The position numbers and the translations under genes were made by a program. From an uncultured Clostridia bacterium (GTDB taxonomy: Bacteria > Bacillota > Clostridia > TANB77 > CAG-508): DNA of 45,931 nucleotides. The notes below the pieces were generated by a model, which saw only the letters and a program-made list of their open reading frames with translations, did no database searches and had not been told where the DNA came from. Of this stretch, positions 34,042-42,516 are shown piece by piece. Each line of letters starts with the position of its first letter. Position 1 is the stretch's first letter. The stretch is taken from assembly GCA_934177795.1 (NCBI GenBank), contig CAKPPS010000010.1, forward strand, positions 1 to 45,931. Reading direction: 5' to 3'.

Positions 34042-36447
34042 ATGTTTCAAAATATAAATGAATATACTGTACAAGAAAAAAAAGAAGAAAACATCAATAA
34101 ATGGACTGAAATTATGAATAAAAAAAATATAATAATATATATAATTTCTTTTATGTTATCACTTGTAGGAATTGGAGGGGAGTACTCTTTATTTAGTATC
34201 AGTATATTAGGAGCATGCTTTTCATCTTCAATTCCACTTTTGGGAGTAGTTATTGTAACATTAATAGGAAATATATTAAAATTTGGAGTAAGTGGAGGAC
34301 TAGAATATTTTTTAACTAGTTTGATATTTTTTGTCAGTATTTTTTTATTAAAACCCAAATATAATGAAGATGAGAGAAACGAAAAAATCAAAGTCGGAAA
34401 AAATGTATGTATTTCAGTAATTGCAATACAAATAATAAAAATATTTCTTTCAACAGTAACACTTTATGACATATTAATAAGTATAACATCAGGAATTATA
34501 GCAATATCATTTTATAAAATATTTGTAAACTCAATTGTGGCAATAGAAAATATAGGAGAAAACAAAGCATTTTCAATAGAAGAAGTGATAGGGACAAGTC
34601 TATTACTAGCTCTAGCAGCGTGTGCATTTTCAGATTTATCAATTATGGGATTTTCAATCAGAAATGTACTTAGTATATTAATCGTATTGATTTTAGGATG
34701 GAAACATGGTGTATTAGTAGGAGCAACATCAGGGGTTACAATCGGTGTAACATTAGGAATTATAACAGGAGGAGAACCAATAATAATAGCAGCTTATGCT
34801 GTATCTGGAATGGTAGCAGGAATATTAAATAAATTTGGCAAAATAGGAGTAATAATAGGATTTTTTATAGGAAATATAATTTTAGCATATGCTTCAAATG
34901 GATATACGGTAGAAATAATCTATTTTAAGGAAATATTATTAGCATCAATTTTATTATTAGCAATTCCTAAAAATATAAATATAGATATTGAAGAATTCAT
35001 GGGAAATCCTAAATTTTTACCAGTTACTAAAGAAAGAAGTTTAACAAACGAAAAAGAAACAGTAGAAAAGCTAAATAATATTTCAGACACTATAAAAGAA
35101 ATGGCAAAATCTTATTCTAAACATCAAAAAAATTATAGTTTAGAAGAAAGAGAAGAAAATAAACAAATATTTATAGATGAATTATTAAATAATTTAGAAC
35201 CATATAAAGATAACTTATTGTATGAAGATATAGCTAATGTAAATGGAAAAATAATAGATGAAATATTTAATTTATTACTAGAAAAACAAGAAATTACAAG
35301 AAAAGAACTTTTAAGTATTTTTGCGGATTGTAATAGCTATATAGTTGGATTTGATGATAAAGAAATAAGCCAATACCTAGAAAATAATATTTTGCAAATA
35401 GTAAGAACAGTAAATTTATCATATAAAGTAAGTAAAAACAATTTTATATGGAGAAAAAAGCTAGAAGAAAGCAAGAAGAATATGGAGACACAATTAAATG
35501 GTGTTTCTAAAGTAATATCAGGTATAGCTCAAGAAATGGAAATAAAACAGGCAAAAGAAAATGATTACTATAAAGTAGAAATGGAAATTGCTAAATTATT
35601 AAAACAAAAAGGAGTCGCTGCAGAAGTAAATATCAATAAAAAAGATAGATATATTATTGAAATATATACAGAAGATGATGTACAAAATAAAAATATTGAA
35701 AATATATTAACAAAAGTTTTAAAAGAAAAAATCATTCTAAATGACGAAAATTCAACAGAAAAAAATCTAGTATATATTTCTGATGATAAATATGTAATAG
35801 GTTTTGCAACAGCAGATACAACTAAAAGTCAAAGTGAAGTATCAGGGGACAACTATATAAATTTAAGATTAAAAGATGGAAAATATTTAATAGCATTAAG
35901 TGATGGAATCGGAACAGGAAATAAAGCAAATGAAAGTAGTATGCAAGCATTAGCAATGCTACAAAAATTATTATCAGTTGGATTTGATAGAAATAGTTCA
36001 ATAGAACTAATTACATCAAGCTTAATAAGTAAAAATGAAGAAATCTTTGCAACACTAGATATTGCCATTGTAGATTTGTATAATGGGAATATAGAATTAA
36101 TAAAAAGTGGAGCATGTCCAACTTATGTAAAAACAAACAAAAGAGTACAAATAATAAAATCAACATCACTTCCAGCTGGCATGATAAACCAAGATAATAT
36201 ACAAGTTTTTGATATAGATATACAAAATAACCAAATTATGCTTATGTGTACAGATGGAGTATTAGATTCTAATATAGAATACAAAAATAAAGAACTATGG
36301 ATTAAATACTTATTAGAAGATATAGAAACAAAAAATACTAAAAAAATAGCAGATATAGTACTAAATGAAGCCATAGATAATAACTTTGGAAAAATAAAAG
36401 ACGATATGAGTGTAATTGCATGTAAATTTATACAAAAAGATATGTAA
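34042..36447 (+). CDS. spoIIE: Stage II sporulation protein E (membrane PP2C-type phosphatase)
   Basis: 801 residues, normal for SpoIIE. The N-terminal third is a bundle of about ten membrane helices, the middle (about 330-590) is a charged coiled region that binds FtsZ in Bacillus, and the C-terminus is a PPM/PP2C domain. That domain has LSDGIGTGNKANESSMQALAMLQKLL, GACPTYVK, LPAGM and LMCTDGVLDSN. It dephosphorylates SpoIIAA at the asymmetric septum to switch on sigma-F in the forespore. AAGGTGG sets the ATG at 34042; an overlapping ATG at 34033 opens only seven codons. Its presence shows that the organism can sporulate or recently could. Confidence 0.95.
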   Translation: MFQNINEYTVQEKKEENINKWTEIMNKKNIIIYIISFMLSLVGIGGEYSLFSISILGACFSSSIPLLGVVIVTLIGNILKFGVSGGLEYFLTSLIFFVSIFLLKPKYNEDERNEKIKVGKNVCISVIAIQIIKIFLSTVTLYDILISITSGIIAISFYKIFVNSIVAIENIGENKAFSIEEVIGTSLLLALAACAFSDLSIMGFSIRNVLSILIVLILGWKHGVLVGATSGVTIGVTLGIITGGEPIIIAAYAVSGMVAGILNKFGKIGVIIGFFIGNIILAYASNGYTVEIIYFKEILLASILLLAIPKNINIDIEEFMGNPKFLPVTKERSLTNEKETVEKLNNISDTIKEMAKSYSKHQKNYSLEEREENKQIFIDELLNNLEPYKDNLLYEDIANVNGKIIDEIFNLLLEKQEITRKELLSIFADCNSYIVGFDDKEISQYLENNILQIVRTVNLSYKVSKNNFIWRKKLEESKKNMETQLNGVSKVISGIAQEMEIKQAKENDYYKVEMEIAKLLKQKGVAAEVNINKKDRYIIEIYTEDDVQNKNIENILTKVLKEKIILNDENSTEKNLVYISDDKYVIGFATADTTKSQSEVSGDNYINLRLKDGKYLIALSDGIGTGNKANESSMQALAMLQKLLSVGFDRNSSIELITSSLISKNEEIFATLDIAIVDLYNGNIELIKSGACPTYVKTNKRVQIIKSTSLPAGMINQDNIQVFDIDIQNNQIMLMCTDGVLDSNIEYKNKELWIKYLLEDIETKNTKKIADIVLNEAIDNNFGKIKDDMSVIACKFIQKDM

Positions 36448-36470
36448 TAAATGGGAGGAATAATGAATTA

Positions 36471-38000
36471 ATGGGAAATAGAGGTAGAGGAAGAAGATAT
36501 GAAGAACCAAAATTAAATTTAAAGAAAGTATTTGCGGTCATATTAGCTATAGTTGCAATTATAATGTCAATATTTATAATAAGAGGAATTTTATCAAAAG
36601 GAAATAAAGATGGAAGCATAAAAAGCAAAACTTATTTTGCATCTTATAAAAACAACAAGTGGGGAGTAATAGATGAAAATGGGGATGAAATAATAGCACC
36701 ATCTTATGAAGAAATGATAATAATACCAAATAACAAAAATGATATTTTTCTATGTACTTATGATGTAGACTATGATACAGGAGAATATAAGACAAAAGCA
36801 TTAAATAGTAAAGATGAAGAAATATTTAATCAATATAGTAAAATAGAGGCGGTAGAAAATCAAGACGAAAATAATAATTTATGGTATGAAAACAATATTT
36901 TAAAAGTACAAAAAGATAATAAATGGGGAATTATTGATAATCAAGGAAAAGAAATAGTACCAGTAGAATATGATAGTATTTCAGCTTTGAAAGGAATAAA
37001 AAATGCACTATTAGTACAAAAAGACGGAAAATATGGAATTATTGATGATGAAGGTAAAATCATTATTGATACAAAATATGAAGAAATTAGTAATTTAGGA
37101 AAAGATAATAAAGAAGGATATATTGTAAAAGATGAAACAGGCCTATATGGAATAATAGATTATTCTAAAAATAGCGTATTAGAAAATAAATATCAAGAGA
37201 TAGAAAAAGTATATGGAAATGATCTATATGTAGTATCACAAGATGGAAAACAAAAATTAATAAGAAAATCAGGAGAAGAAATTTTAACAAAAGGTTTTGA
37301 ACAAATTACAGCAATCTTAAAAGAAAAAGATAAAGGAGTAATATATATATCTAATGGAAAATATGGAATTATGTCATTAGACGGTACCAATATACTGAAA
37401 GCACAATATGATAATTTAATTGAAGCAAAAGAAAATATATTTATAGCAACAAAAAACGGAAAGCAAGGAATAATTGACATTAATGGAGAAGAAAAAGTAC
37501 CATTTAATTACACATCAATAATATATGATGAAAAAGGAGATATTTATATTGCTGAAAATGAACAATTTAATAGTGATATAATGAATAATCAATTTGAAAT
37601 TAAACAATCTGGAATATTAATAGAAAATAATACAGAAGATGGATATTTTGAATTAAGAAAAGATGACAAATATGTATATTACAATTTTAAATTTGAAGAA
37701 AAAGAAGTTAAAGATATTTTAAATAAAAATACATTATTTTTAGATAAAAAAGATAATAAATATGGATATGTAGACAAAAATGGAAATGTTGTGGTAGAAT
37801 ACATATATGATGATGCCACAGAACAAAATGAATATGGCTATGCAGCAGTGAAAAAAGATGGAAAATGGGGAGCCATAAATAAAAAAGGAGAAGTAATACA
37901 AGAACCAACTTATAATTTAGATGATTACCTAGTAATAGATTTTATAGGAAAATGGCATTTAGGAAAAGATATTAATATGAATTATTATAATCAAGAATAA
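36471..38000 (+). CDS. WG-repeat protein, membrane-anchored
   Basis: 509 residues: a short basic N-terminus, one membrane helix (about 20-42), then at least eight WG repeats with the pattern KWGVIDENGDEIIAPSYEEM, KWGIIDNQGKEIVPVEYDSI, KYGIIDDEGKIII and, at the end, KWGAINKKGEV. WG repeats form beta-rich scaffolds and no enzyme activity is expected. Its place directly behind spoIIE suggests a sporulation or envelope role, but that rests on context only. GGGAGG (36453-36458) is 12 bases away; in between lies ATGAATTAATG, a two-codon frame whose stop overlaps this ATG by one base. Confidence 0.88.
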   Translation: MGNRGRGRRYEEPKLNLKKVFAVILAIVAIIMSIFIIRGILSKGNKDGSIKSKTYFASYKNNKWGVIDENGDEIIAPSYEEMIIIPNNKNDIFLCTYDVDYDTGEYKTKALNSKDEEIFNQYSKIEAVENQDENNNLWYENNILKVQKDNKWGIIDNQGKEIVPVEYDSISALKGIKNALLVQKDGKYGIIDDEGKIIIDTKYEEISNLGKDNKEGYIVKDETGLYGIIDYSKNSVLENKYQEIEKVYGNDLYVVSQDGKQKLIRKSGEEILTKGFEQITAILKEKDKGVIYISNGKYGIMSLDGTNILKAQYDNLIEAKENIFIATKNGKQGIIDINGEEKVPFNYTSIIYDEKGDIYIAENEQFNSDIMNNQFEIKQSGILIENNTEDGYFELRKDDKYVYYNFKFEEKEVKDILNKNTLFLDKKDNKYGYVDKNGNVVVEYIYDDATEQNEYGYAAVKKDGKWGAINKKGEVIQEPTYNLDDYLVIDFIGKWHLGKDINMNYYNQE

Positions 38001-38031
38001 CAAAAAATAAAGTAAAAAGGGTGAGATTTTA

Positions 38032-39261
38032 ATGGAACTAAAGATAAATTACCAATATACGTACTTTATACATCCATTTGTAATAAAACAAAGTAAATAT
38101 CAAAAATATATATTAAAATTATTAAAAGATAAGAAATGTAAATTAAAAAGATTTGAAAAAGAAAAAGACTTAAAAATGTATAAATATTTTACACCTAAAA
38201 CTAGAGAATTTCTATTTTCTAACTTTAGTTTTACAAATACAAAATATGAAAAATTAAATGAGCTACCTTTAGAAACACAATCAGCAGTATTGGCTAAATA
38301 TCCGTCTATAATGTTTGAATATGTTATAAATAGAGATATACAAGGAAAAGCAGGAGAAGGAAAAGGAATATTTTTTAAAATTAGAAAAGTAGAAATAATA
38401 TGTTTTAATACAGGTTTATGTTTTTTATGTATGAAAACAAACATAGAAGATGACCCAACATTTGCAGATGTATTGAATTTTAATTATAAATTTAGAGATA
38501 TAAAACAAGATAATGGAACATTAAATAATTATGATAAAATAAATATACAAACAGACTGCTTTTCAAGTATAGATAAAATTACAGATTTTATAAAAAATAT
38601 TACAGGTTCAAATATAGAAGCAATAAAATTAGATATAAATACAGAAAGATTTCAAACATACTCATATTTATGTATAGATCAAGCGGCATGGAATATAGAT
38701 AACAGTTTTGAAAAAATAGAGCATAATTTTCTGAAATTTGCAAAAATACTACCTGCAGATAATTCAACAAATTTAAATGAAGAAAAAATATCTTCATTAG
38801 CAAAATGGAAATATACTAAAATGGGAATAACAAAACAAGGAATAACATTATTTGCTTCATCAACAGATATTAATAATTACACAATATTACCAACAGAGTT
38901 TGAACAACAATATTTATATACTTATATATTTGAATTATATAAAAAGATATATTTAAAAAAATTAATAGTAGAATTTAAACAAACTACTAACATATCAAAA
39001 GCAAGAAGTAAATTTATAAATTTTACTAAAAATATATGGATACAAGAAGTAACAGAAGATGAAATAGGAACAATGTTTGACCAAAAGATAAGAAAAATAC
39101 TAGGAATAGAAGAATTATATGCAGAAGTAAAAAATACCTATGATGTATGCTATAAAGAAATGAATATAGAGAAAAATAAAAATGCAACAGTAGCAATAGG
39201 AATAATACTTACATTAACATTAATATTTAATATATTGAATTTTATATTATTAAAGGGTTGA
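38032..39261 (+). CDS. Unknown protein with single C-terminal membrane helix
   Basis: 409 residues with no signal peptide. A mixed alpha/beta region (SIMFEYVINRDIQGKAGEGKGIFFKIRKVEIICFNTGLCFLCMKT) is followed by a long helical part (about 300-385, YTYIFELYKKIYLKKLIVEF...IQEVTEDEIGTMFDQKIRKILGIEELYAEVKNTY) and one hydrophobic helix at the very end (about 386-407), so it is probably tail-anchored with its bulk in the cytoplasm. The long helix plus terminal helix is loosely like CorA-type or DUF155 proteins, but there is no GxN motif and I make no family call. AGGGTGAG sets the start. Third gene of the spoIIE unit. Confidence 0.75.
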   Translation: MELKINYQYTYFIHPFVIKQSKYQKYILKLLKDKKCKLKRFEKEKDLKMYKYFTPKTREFLFSNFSFTNTKYEKLNELPLETQSAVLAKYPSIMFEYVINRDIQGKAGEGKGIFFKIRKVEIICFNTGLCFLCMKTNIEDDPTFADVLNFNYKFRDIKQDNGTLNNYDKINIQTDCFSSIDKITDFIKNITGSNIEAIKLDINTERFQTYSYLCIDQAAWNIDNSFEKIEHNFLKFAKILPADNSTNLNEEKISSLAKWKYTKMGITKQGITLFASSTDINNYTILPTEFEQQYLYTYIFELYKKIYLKKLIVEFKQTTNISKARSKFINFTKNIWIQEVTEDEIGTMFDQKIRKILGIEELYAEVKNTYDVCYKEMNIEKNKNATVAIGIILTLTLIFNILNFILLKG

Positions 39262-39286
39262 GAATATTACTCAATCCTTATTATTT
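39253..39286 (+). terminator. Weak terminator-like hairpin before acpS
   Basis: AAGGGTTGAG (39253-39262) pairs with CTCAATCCTT (39270-39279, one G-U). It overlaps the stop codon of the preceding gene and has only ATTATTT behind it. Probably partial termination, so acpS and tatD may still be read from upstream. Confidence 0.45.
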
Positions 39287-39307
39287 AAGAAAAGAAAGGA
39301 ATCTAAT

Positions 39308-39682
39308 ATGCAAGTAACTTGTGGAATAGATATTATAGAAATAGATAGGGTAAAGAGTAGTATTGAAGAGACAAATAATAAATTTATTGAAAGAGTATAT
39401 ACTAAAAATGAAATACAATATTGTGAAAGTAAAAATAGTCAAAAATACCAGCATTATGCTGCTAGATTTGCAGCTAAAGAAGCAGTATTTAAGGCAATTT
39501 CTAAAACACTAGAAAATAAATATGATATAGAATGGAAAGATATAGAAATAGAAAATGACAAAAATGGAAGACCTATGGTGAATCTAAAAAAAGAAATGTC
39601 TAATAAGATAAATAACATGGATATTAGTATTTCACATTGTAAAAATTACGCAGTAGCAAATGTTACGGTAGTATGGAATTAA
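39308..39682 (+). CDS. acpS: Holo-[acyl-carrier-protein] synthase
   Basis: 124 residues, the family's usual length. D8 in GIDIIEIDRV and E58 in RFAAKEAVFKAI are the magnesium-binding pair, and the C-terminus has the typical DISISHCKNYAVANV. It moves the 4'-phosphopantetheine arm from coenzyme A to the acyl carrier protein for fatty acid synthesis, in the cytoplasm. GAAAGGA precedes the ATG. tatD starts 12 bases after the stop. Some N-terminal residues vary but no key residue is missing. Confidence 0.94.
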   Translation: MQVTCGIDIIEIDRVKSSIEETNNKFIERVYTKNEIQYCESKNSQKYQHYAARFAAKEAVFKAISKTLENKYDIEWKDIEIENDKNGRPMVNLKKEMSNKINNMDISISHCKNYAVANVTVVWN

Positions 39683-39694
39683 GAGGGAGAAAAA

Positions 39695-40492
39695 ATGGAA
39701 TTTTTTGATAATCATGCACATCTAGATGATGAAAAATTTGATATAGATAGAGAAGAAATAATAGAGCAAATACAAAAAAGTGGTGTAACAAAATTTGTGT
39801 CGGCGGGATATAGTTTAGAGGGAACTTTAAAAGGAATAGAATTAGCACAAAAATATGAATATATATACACAACAGCAGGGATTTCTCCTAATGATATTCC
39901 ACAAACAGAAGAAGAAATGTGGAAAAACATAGCAGAAATCAATAATTTGGTAAAAACATATAGAGAAATAAAGAAAATACTAGCTATAGGAGAAATCGGT
40001 TTAGATTATCACTGGGAAGAAGATTTAAAAAGAAGAGAATGGCAAAAAGAAGCATTTAAAGAACAGATAAAAATAGCAAATGAAAATAATTTACCTATAG
40101 TAATTCATACGAGAGAAGCTGTAATGGATACTTTAGATATTCTAAAAAATAACGAAGTCAAAAATAGAGGGATTTTTCATTGTTGTCCATTAAATAGAGA
40201 ACTAGTAAAAGAAGCAATAAAATTGGGATTTTATATATCACTAGCAGGTCCAATAACATTTAAAAATTCAAAAAATGCAAATGAAATTATAGGAATGATT
40301 CCTGATAATAGAATTTTAATAGAAACAGATAGCCCATATTTATCGCCTGAACCATTAAGAGGAAGAAGAAATGACCCACGAAACGTAAAATATATTGCTC
40401 AAAAAATTGCAGAAGTAAAAGGAAAAACTTTAGAAGAGATAGCAAAGATTACTTATGATAATGCAATGACTATATACAAAATCAATAATTGA
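39695..40492 (+). CDS. tatD: TatD family metal-dependent hydrolase (DNase)
   Basis: 265 residues with a complete TatD metal site: H7-A-H9 at the start, E100 in AIGEIGLDYHW, the histidines of VIHTREA and FHCCPL, and the aspartate in ETDSPYLSPEPLRGRRNDP. The usual FHCFSG motif is FHCCPL here. Family members are 3'-5' exonucleases or DNases that act in DNA quality control. GAGGGAG precedes the ATG. It closes the spoIIE-to-tatD run and is convergent with htpX. Confidence 0.93.
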   Translation: MEFFDNHAHLDDEKFDIDREEIIEQIQKSGVTKFVSAGYSLEGTLKGIELAQKYEYIYTTAGISPNDIPQTEEEMWKNIAEINNLVKTYREIKKILAIGEIGLDYHWEEDLKRREWQKEAFKEQIKIANENNLPIVIHTREAVMDTLDILKNNEVKNRGIFHCCPLNRELVKEAIKLGFYISLAGPITFKNSKNANEIIGMIPDNRILIETDSPYLSPEPLRGRRNDPRNVKYIAQKIAEVKGKTLEEIAKITYDNAMTIYKINN

Positions 40493-40562
40493 TTTTGTTC
40501 GATAATATTTATAATACAAGATTTTGATTACAAAGTTTTAATGATATTATAATATAAAAATT

Positions 40563-40642
40563 AAGAAATTCTAATTTATTTAGGGGATTTTTCACTATTG
40601 TGAAATCCTTTCCTAAAATTATATAGAATTTCTTATTTTTTT
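40563..40642. terminator. Long bidirectional terminator between tatD and htpX
   Basis: Outer stem AAGAAATTCTA (40563-40573) with TAGAATTTCTT (40624-40634), inner stems TTTAGG/CCTAAA and GGATTTTTCAC/GTGAAATCC. A T-run follows on the plus strand (40636-40642) and another on the minus strand. Confidence 0.8.
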
Positions 40643-40672
40643 GTGTTTTCATATTTTATTACTTAAAAATAA

Positions 40673-41572
40673 TCAATATTTTAAATTGCGTAAAGCTTCA
40701 ATTCTATCTGCAGTGCTAGGATGAGTAGAAAATAAACTAGAAGCTTTTGATTCTTTTCCATCTTTTCTAAAAGGATTAACAATATACATATTTGCAGTAG
40801 CATTATTAGCAGTTTCTAACTCATTAGGGTCATTTTCTAATTTTTCTAGAGCAGATATTAAACCATCAGGATTACGTGTAAATTCTACAGCTGTGCTATC
40901 TGCAAGGAATTCTCTTCTTCTTGATAAAGCAAGTTGCATAAGTGAACCAAAAATAGGCGATAAAATAAGAAAAATTAGTCCAATAAGCATAAGAAAACCA
41001 TTTGCTTTACTATCATCATCTCTATCTTTAACTCTTCCCCAGAACAATGCTCTTGAGAAAAAATCAGAAAGCATTACAATAAATCCAACCATAACGGAAA
41101 CAATGCAACTTAAACGTATATCATAATTTTTTATATGGCTCATTTCATGAGCAATTACACCTTCTAGTTCATAATAATCTAATTTTTCTAAAAGACCTGT
41201 AGTAACACAAATAACAGCATTTTCAGGATTTCTACCAGTTGCAAAAGCATTAGGTTGCATATCATCTACAACATATAATCTTGGTTTAGCAGGTAATCCA
41301 GCAGTGACCATTAATGCATCTAAAATATTTACTAATTTCTGGTCTTCTTCGTGTGTAGCTGGTCTTGCATGAGATGTTGCTAATACTATTTTATCACTGT
41401 AATAGTAAGAGCCCCAAGCAGAACCAATTGAAAATATTAGTGCAATTATAATTGACATTGAGCCTAAATCAAAAGCATTACAAATATAATAAACTATTAA
41501 AGTAATTATTAAAATAAATATGCCAACTATAAAACCAGATTCAATTTTATTTTTTTTACTTGTTTCAAACAT
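40673..41572 (-). CDS. htpX: Zinc metalloprotease HtpX
   Basis: From the ATG at 41572, 6 bases after TTGGAG on the minus strand, the protein has 299 residues; the TTG at 41584 lies in that ribosome site. Two membrane helices at the N-terminus (about 13-55) are followed by the M48 active site HEMSHIKNYD and the third ligand in RREFLADSTAVEFTR, with two further hydrophobic segments between. ATGRNPENAVICVTTGLLEKLD is typical of HtpX. It degrades damaged membrane proteins at the cytoplasmic face. lemA lies upstream in the same direction, the common lemA-htpX pairing, but a terminator-like hairpin stands between them. Confidence 0.94.
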   Translation of the reverse strand: MFETSKKNKIESGFIVGIFILIITLIVYYICNAFDLGSMSIIIALIFSIGSAWGSYYYSDKIVLATSHARPATHEEDQKLVNILDALMVTAGLPAKPRLYVVDDMQPNAFATGRNPENAVICVTTGLLEKLDYYELEGVIAHEMSHIKNYDIRLSCIVSVMVGFIVMLSDFFSRALFWGRVKDRDDDSKANGFLMLIGLIFLILSPIFGSLMQLALSRRREFLADSTAVEFTRNPDGLISALEKLENDPNELETANNATANMYIVNPFRKDGKESKASSLFSTHPSTADRIEALRNLKY

Positions 41573-41589
41573 AATAAACTCCAATCTAA

Positions 41590-41629
41590 TAAAAAATGGG
41601 ACTTACTTTGAAGTAACAAAGCAGGTCCC
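41590..41629 (-). terminator. Terminator or attenuator between lemA and htpX
   Basis: On the minus strand, GGGACCTGCTTTG pairs with CAAAGTAAGTCCC (one mismatch, one wobble; complement of 41598-41629), followed by ATTTTTTATT. It ends only about a dozen bases ahead of the htpX ribosome site. Confidence 0.65.
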
Positions 41630-41636
41630 TTTTATC

Positions 41637-41712
41637 TTATAATAGAAAAGTTCTCCAAAATTCCTATTATATACAAGCTATAATCGTTAGCTTTTTGAGA
41701 TTTTCTTCTTGA
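41637..41712 (+). repeat. Dispersed hairpin element, copy B
   Basis: TATAATAG (41638-41645) pairs with CTATTATA (41664-41671) around a degenerate centre. Then come GCTA-TAATCGT-TAGC (41677-41691) and the conserved TTTGAGATTTTCTTCTT. It lies between the lemA stop and htpX. The outer stem and second hairpin are kept, but the inner stem has decayed relative to copies A and C. Confidence 0.7.
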
Positions 41713-41714
41713 TT

Positions 41715-42272
41715 TTATTTACTAAAATCTACTTTTACATTTTTTCTAGCTTCATCATTTTCTGCTTCGAATAAATCACGAGGAGTAAAGTTAAACATGC
41801 CAGCAATAATGTTAGAAGGAAAAACTTGTAATTTTGTATTGTACATTGTTACTGTATCATTGTAAAATTGTCTTGAAAAAGATATTTTATTTTCTGTATT
41901 TCTTAATTCTTCAGACAATTCAGAAAAGTTTTCATTTGCTTTTAATTCTGGGTAACTTTCAGATACTGCCATAATAGTTTTTAAAGCTGTTGATAACTGA
42001 TTATCTAAATTGGCTTTTTCTGTAACATTTTGAGCGTGTGCCCAACTAGTTCTAATTTCAGAAATTTTTGTAAAAGTATCTGATTCATGTTTCATATATC
42101 CTTTTACTGTTTCTACAAAGTTTGGAATTAAATCAAATCTTCTTTGTAGTTGAACATCAATTTGACTCCATGCATTATCTACTTTAAATTTTGCTTTTAC
42201 AAGACCATTATAGATACTGATAAAAGCTAGGATAATAATTAATATGATTGCTATTAAAATTAAACCAGTCAT
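41715..42272 (-). CDS. lemA: LemA family protein
   Basis: The ATG at 42272 with AAAGGAGG upstream gives 185 residues. One N-terminal membrane helix (about 3-22) leads to a helical bundle with the family's NGLVKAKFKVDNAWSQIDVQLQRRFDLIPNFVETVKGYM and, further on, YNTKLQVFPSNIIAGMFNF. LemA proteins have an outside N-terminus, are often next to htpX, and their biochemical role is unknown; envelope stress is suspected. The longer frame from 42311 has no ribosome site. Confidence 0.93.
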   Translation of the reverse strand: MTGLILIAIILIIILAFISIYNGLVKAKFKVDNAWSQIDVQLQRRFDLIPNFVETVKGYMKHESDTFTKISEIRTSWAHAQNVTEKANLDNQLSTALKTIMAVSESYPELKANENFSELSEELRNTENKISFSRQFYNDTVTMYNTKLQVFPSNIIAGMFNFTPRDLFEAENDEARKNVKVDFSK

Positions 42273-42516
42273 TATTGATTCCTCCTTTGTTAATATTATA
42301 TACATATCCATGATAACATATTAGCAAAATTTATACAATAATTTTGTAAAAAAAATGACTTATAAATGAAATATAGAAAATAATAAAGCTTGTACAACTA
42401 TATCCGTAAGGCCTATTAGAAATGTTTTTGTAATATACCCAAATGATGTATTTACAAAAATAAATAAATATGAAAAAATATAATATATAAATATATAGAT
42501 TGGAGACAAACTGATA

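Noticed and set aside
41585..41640. T-box riboswitch before htpX
   Set aside because: There is a terminator hairpin but no specifier loop or T-box sequence in the short leader.
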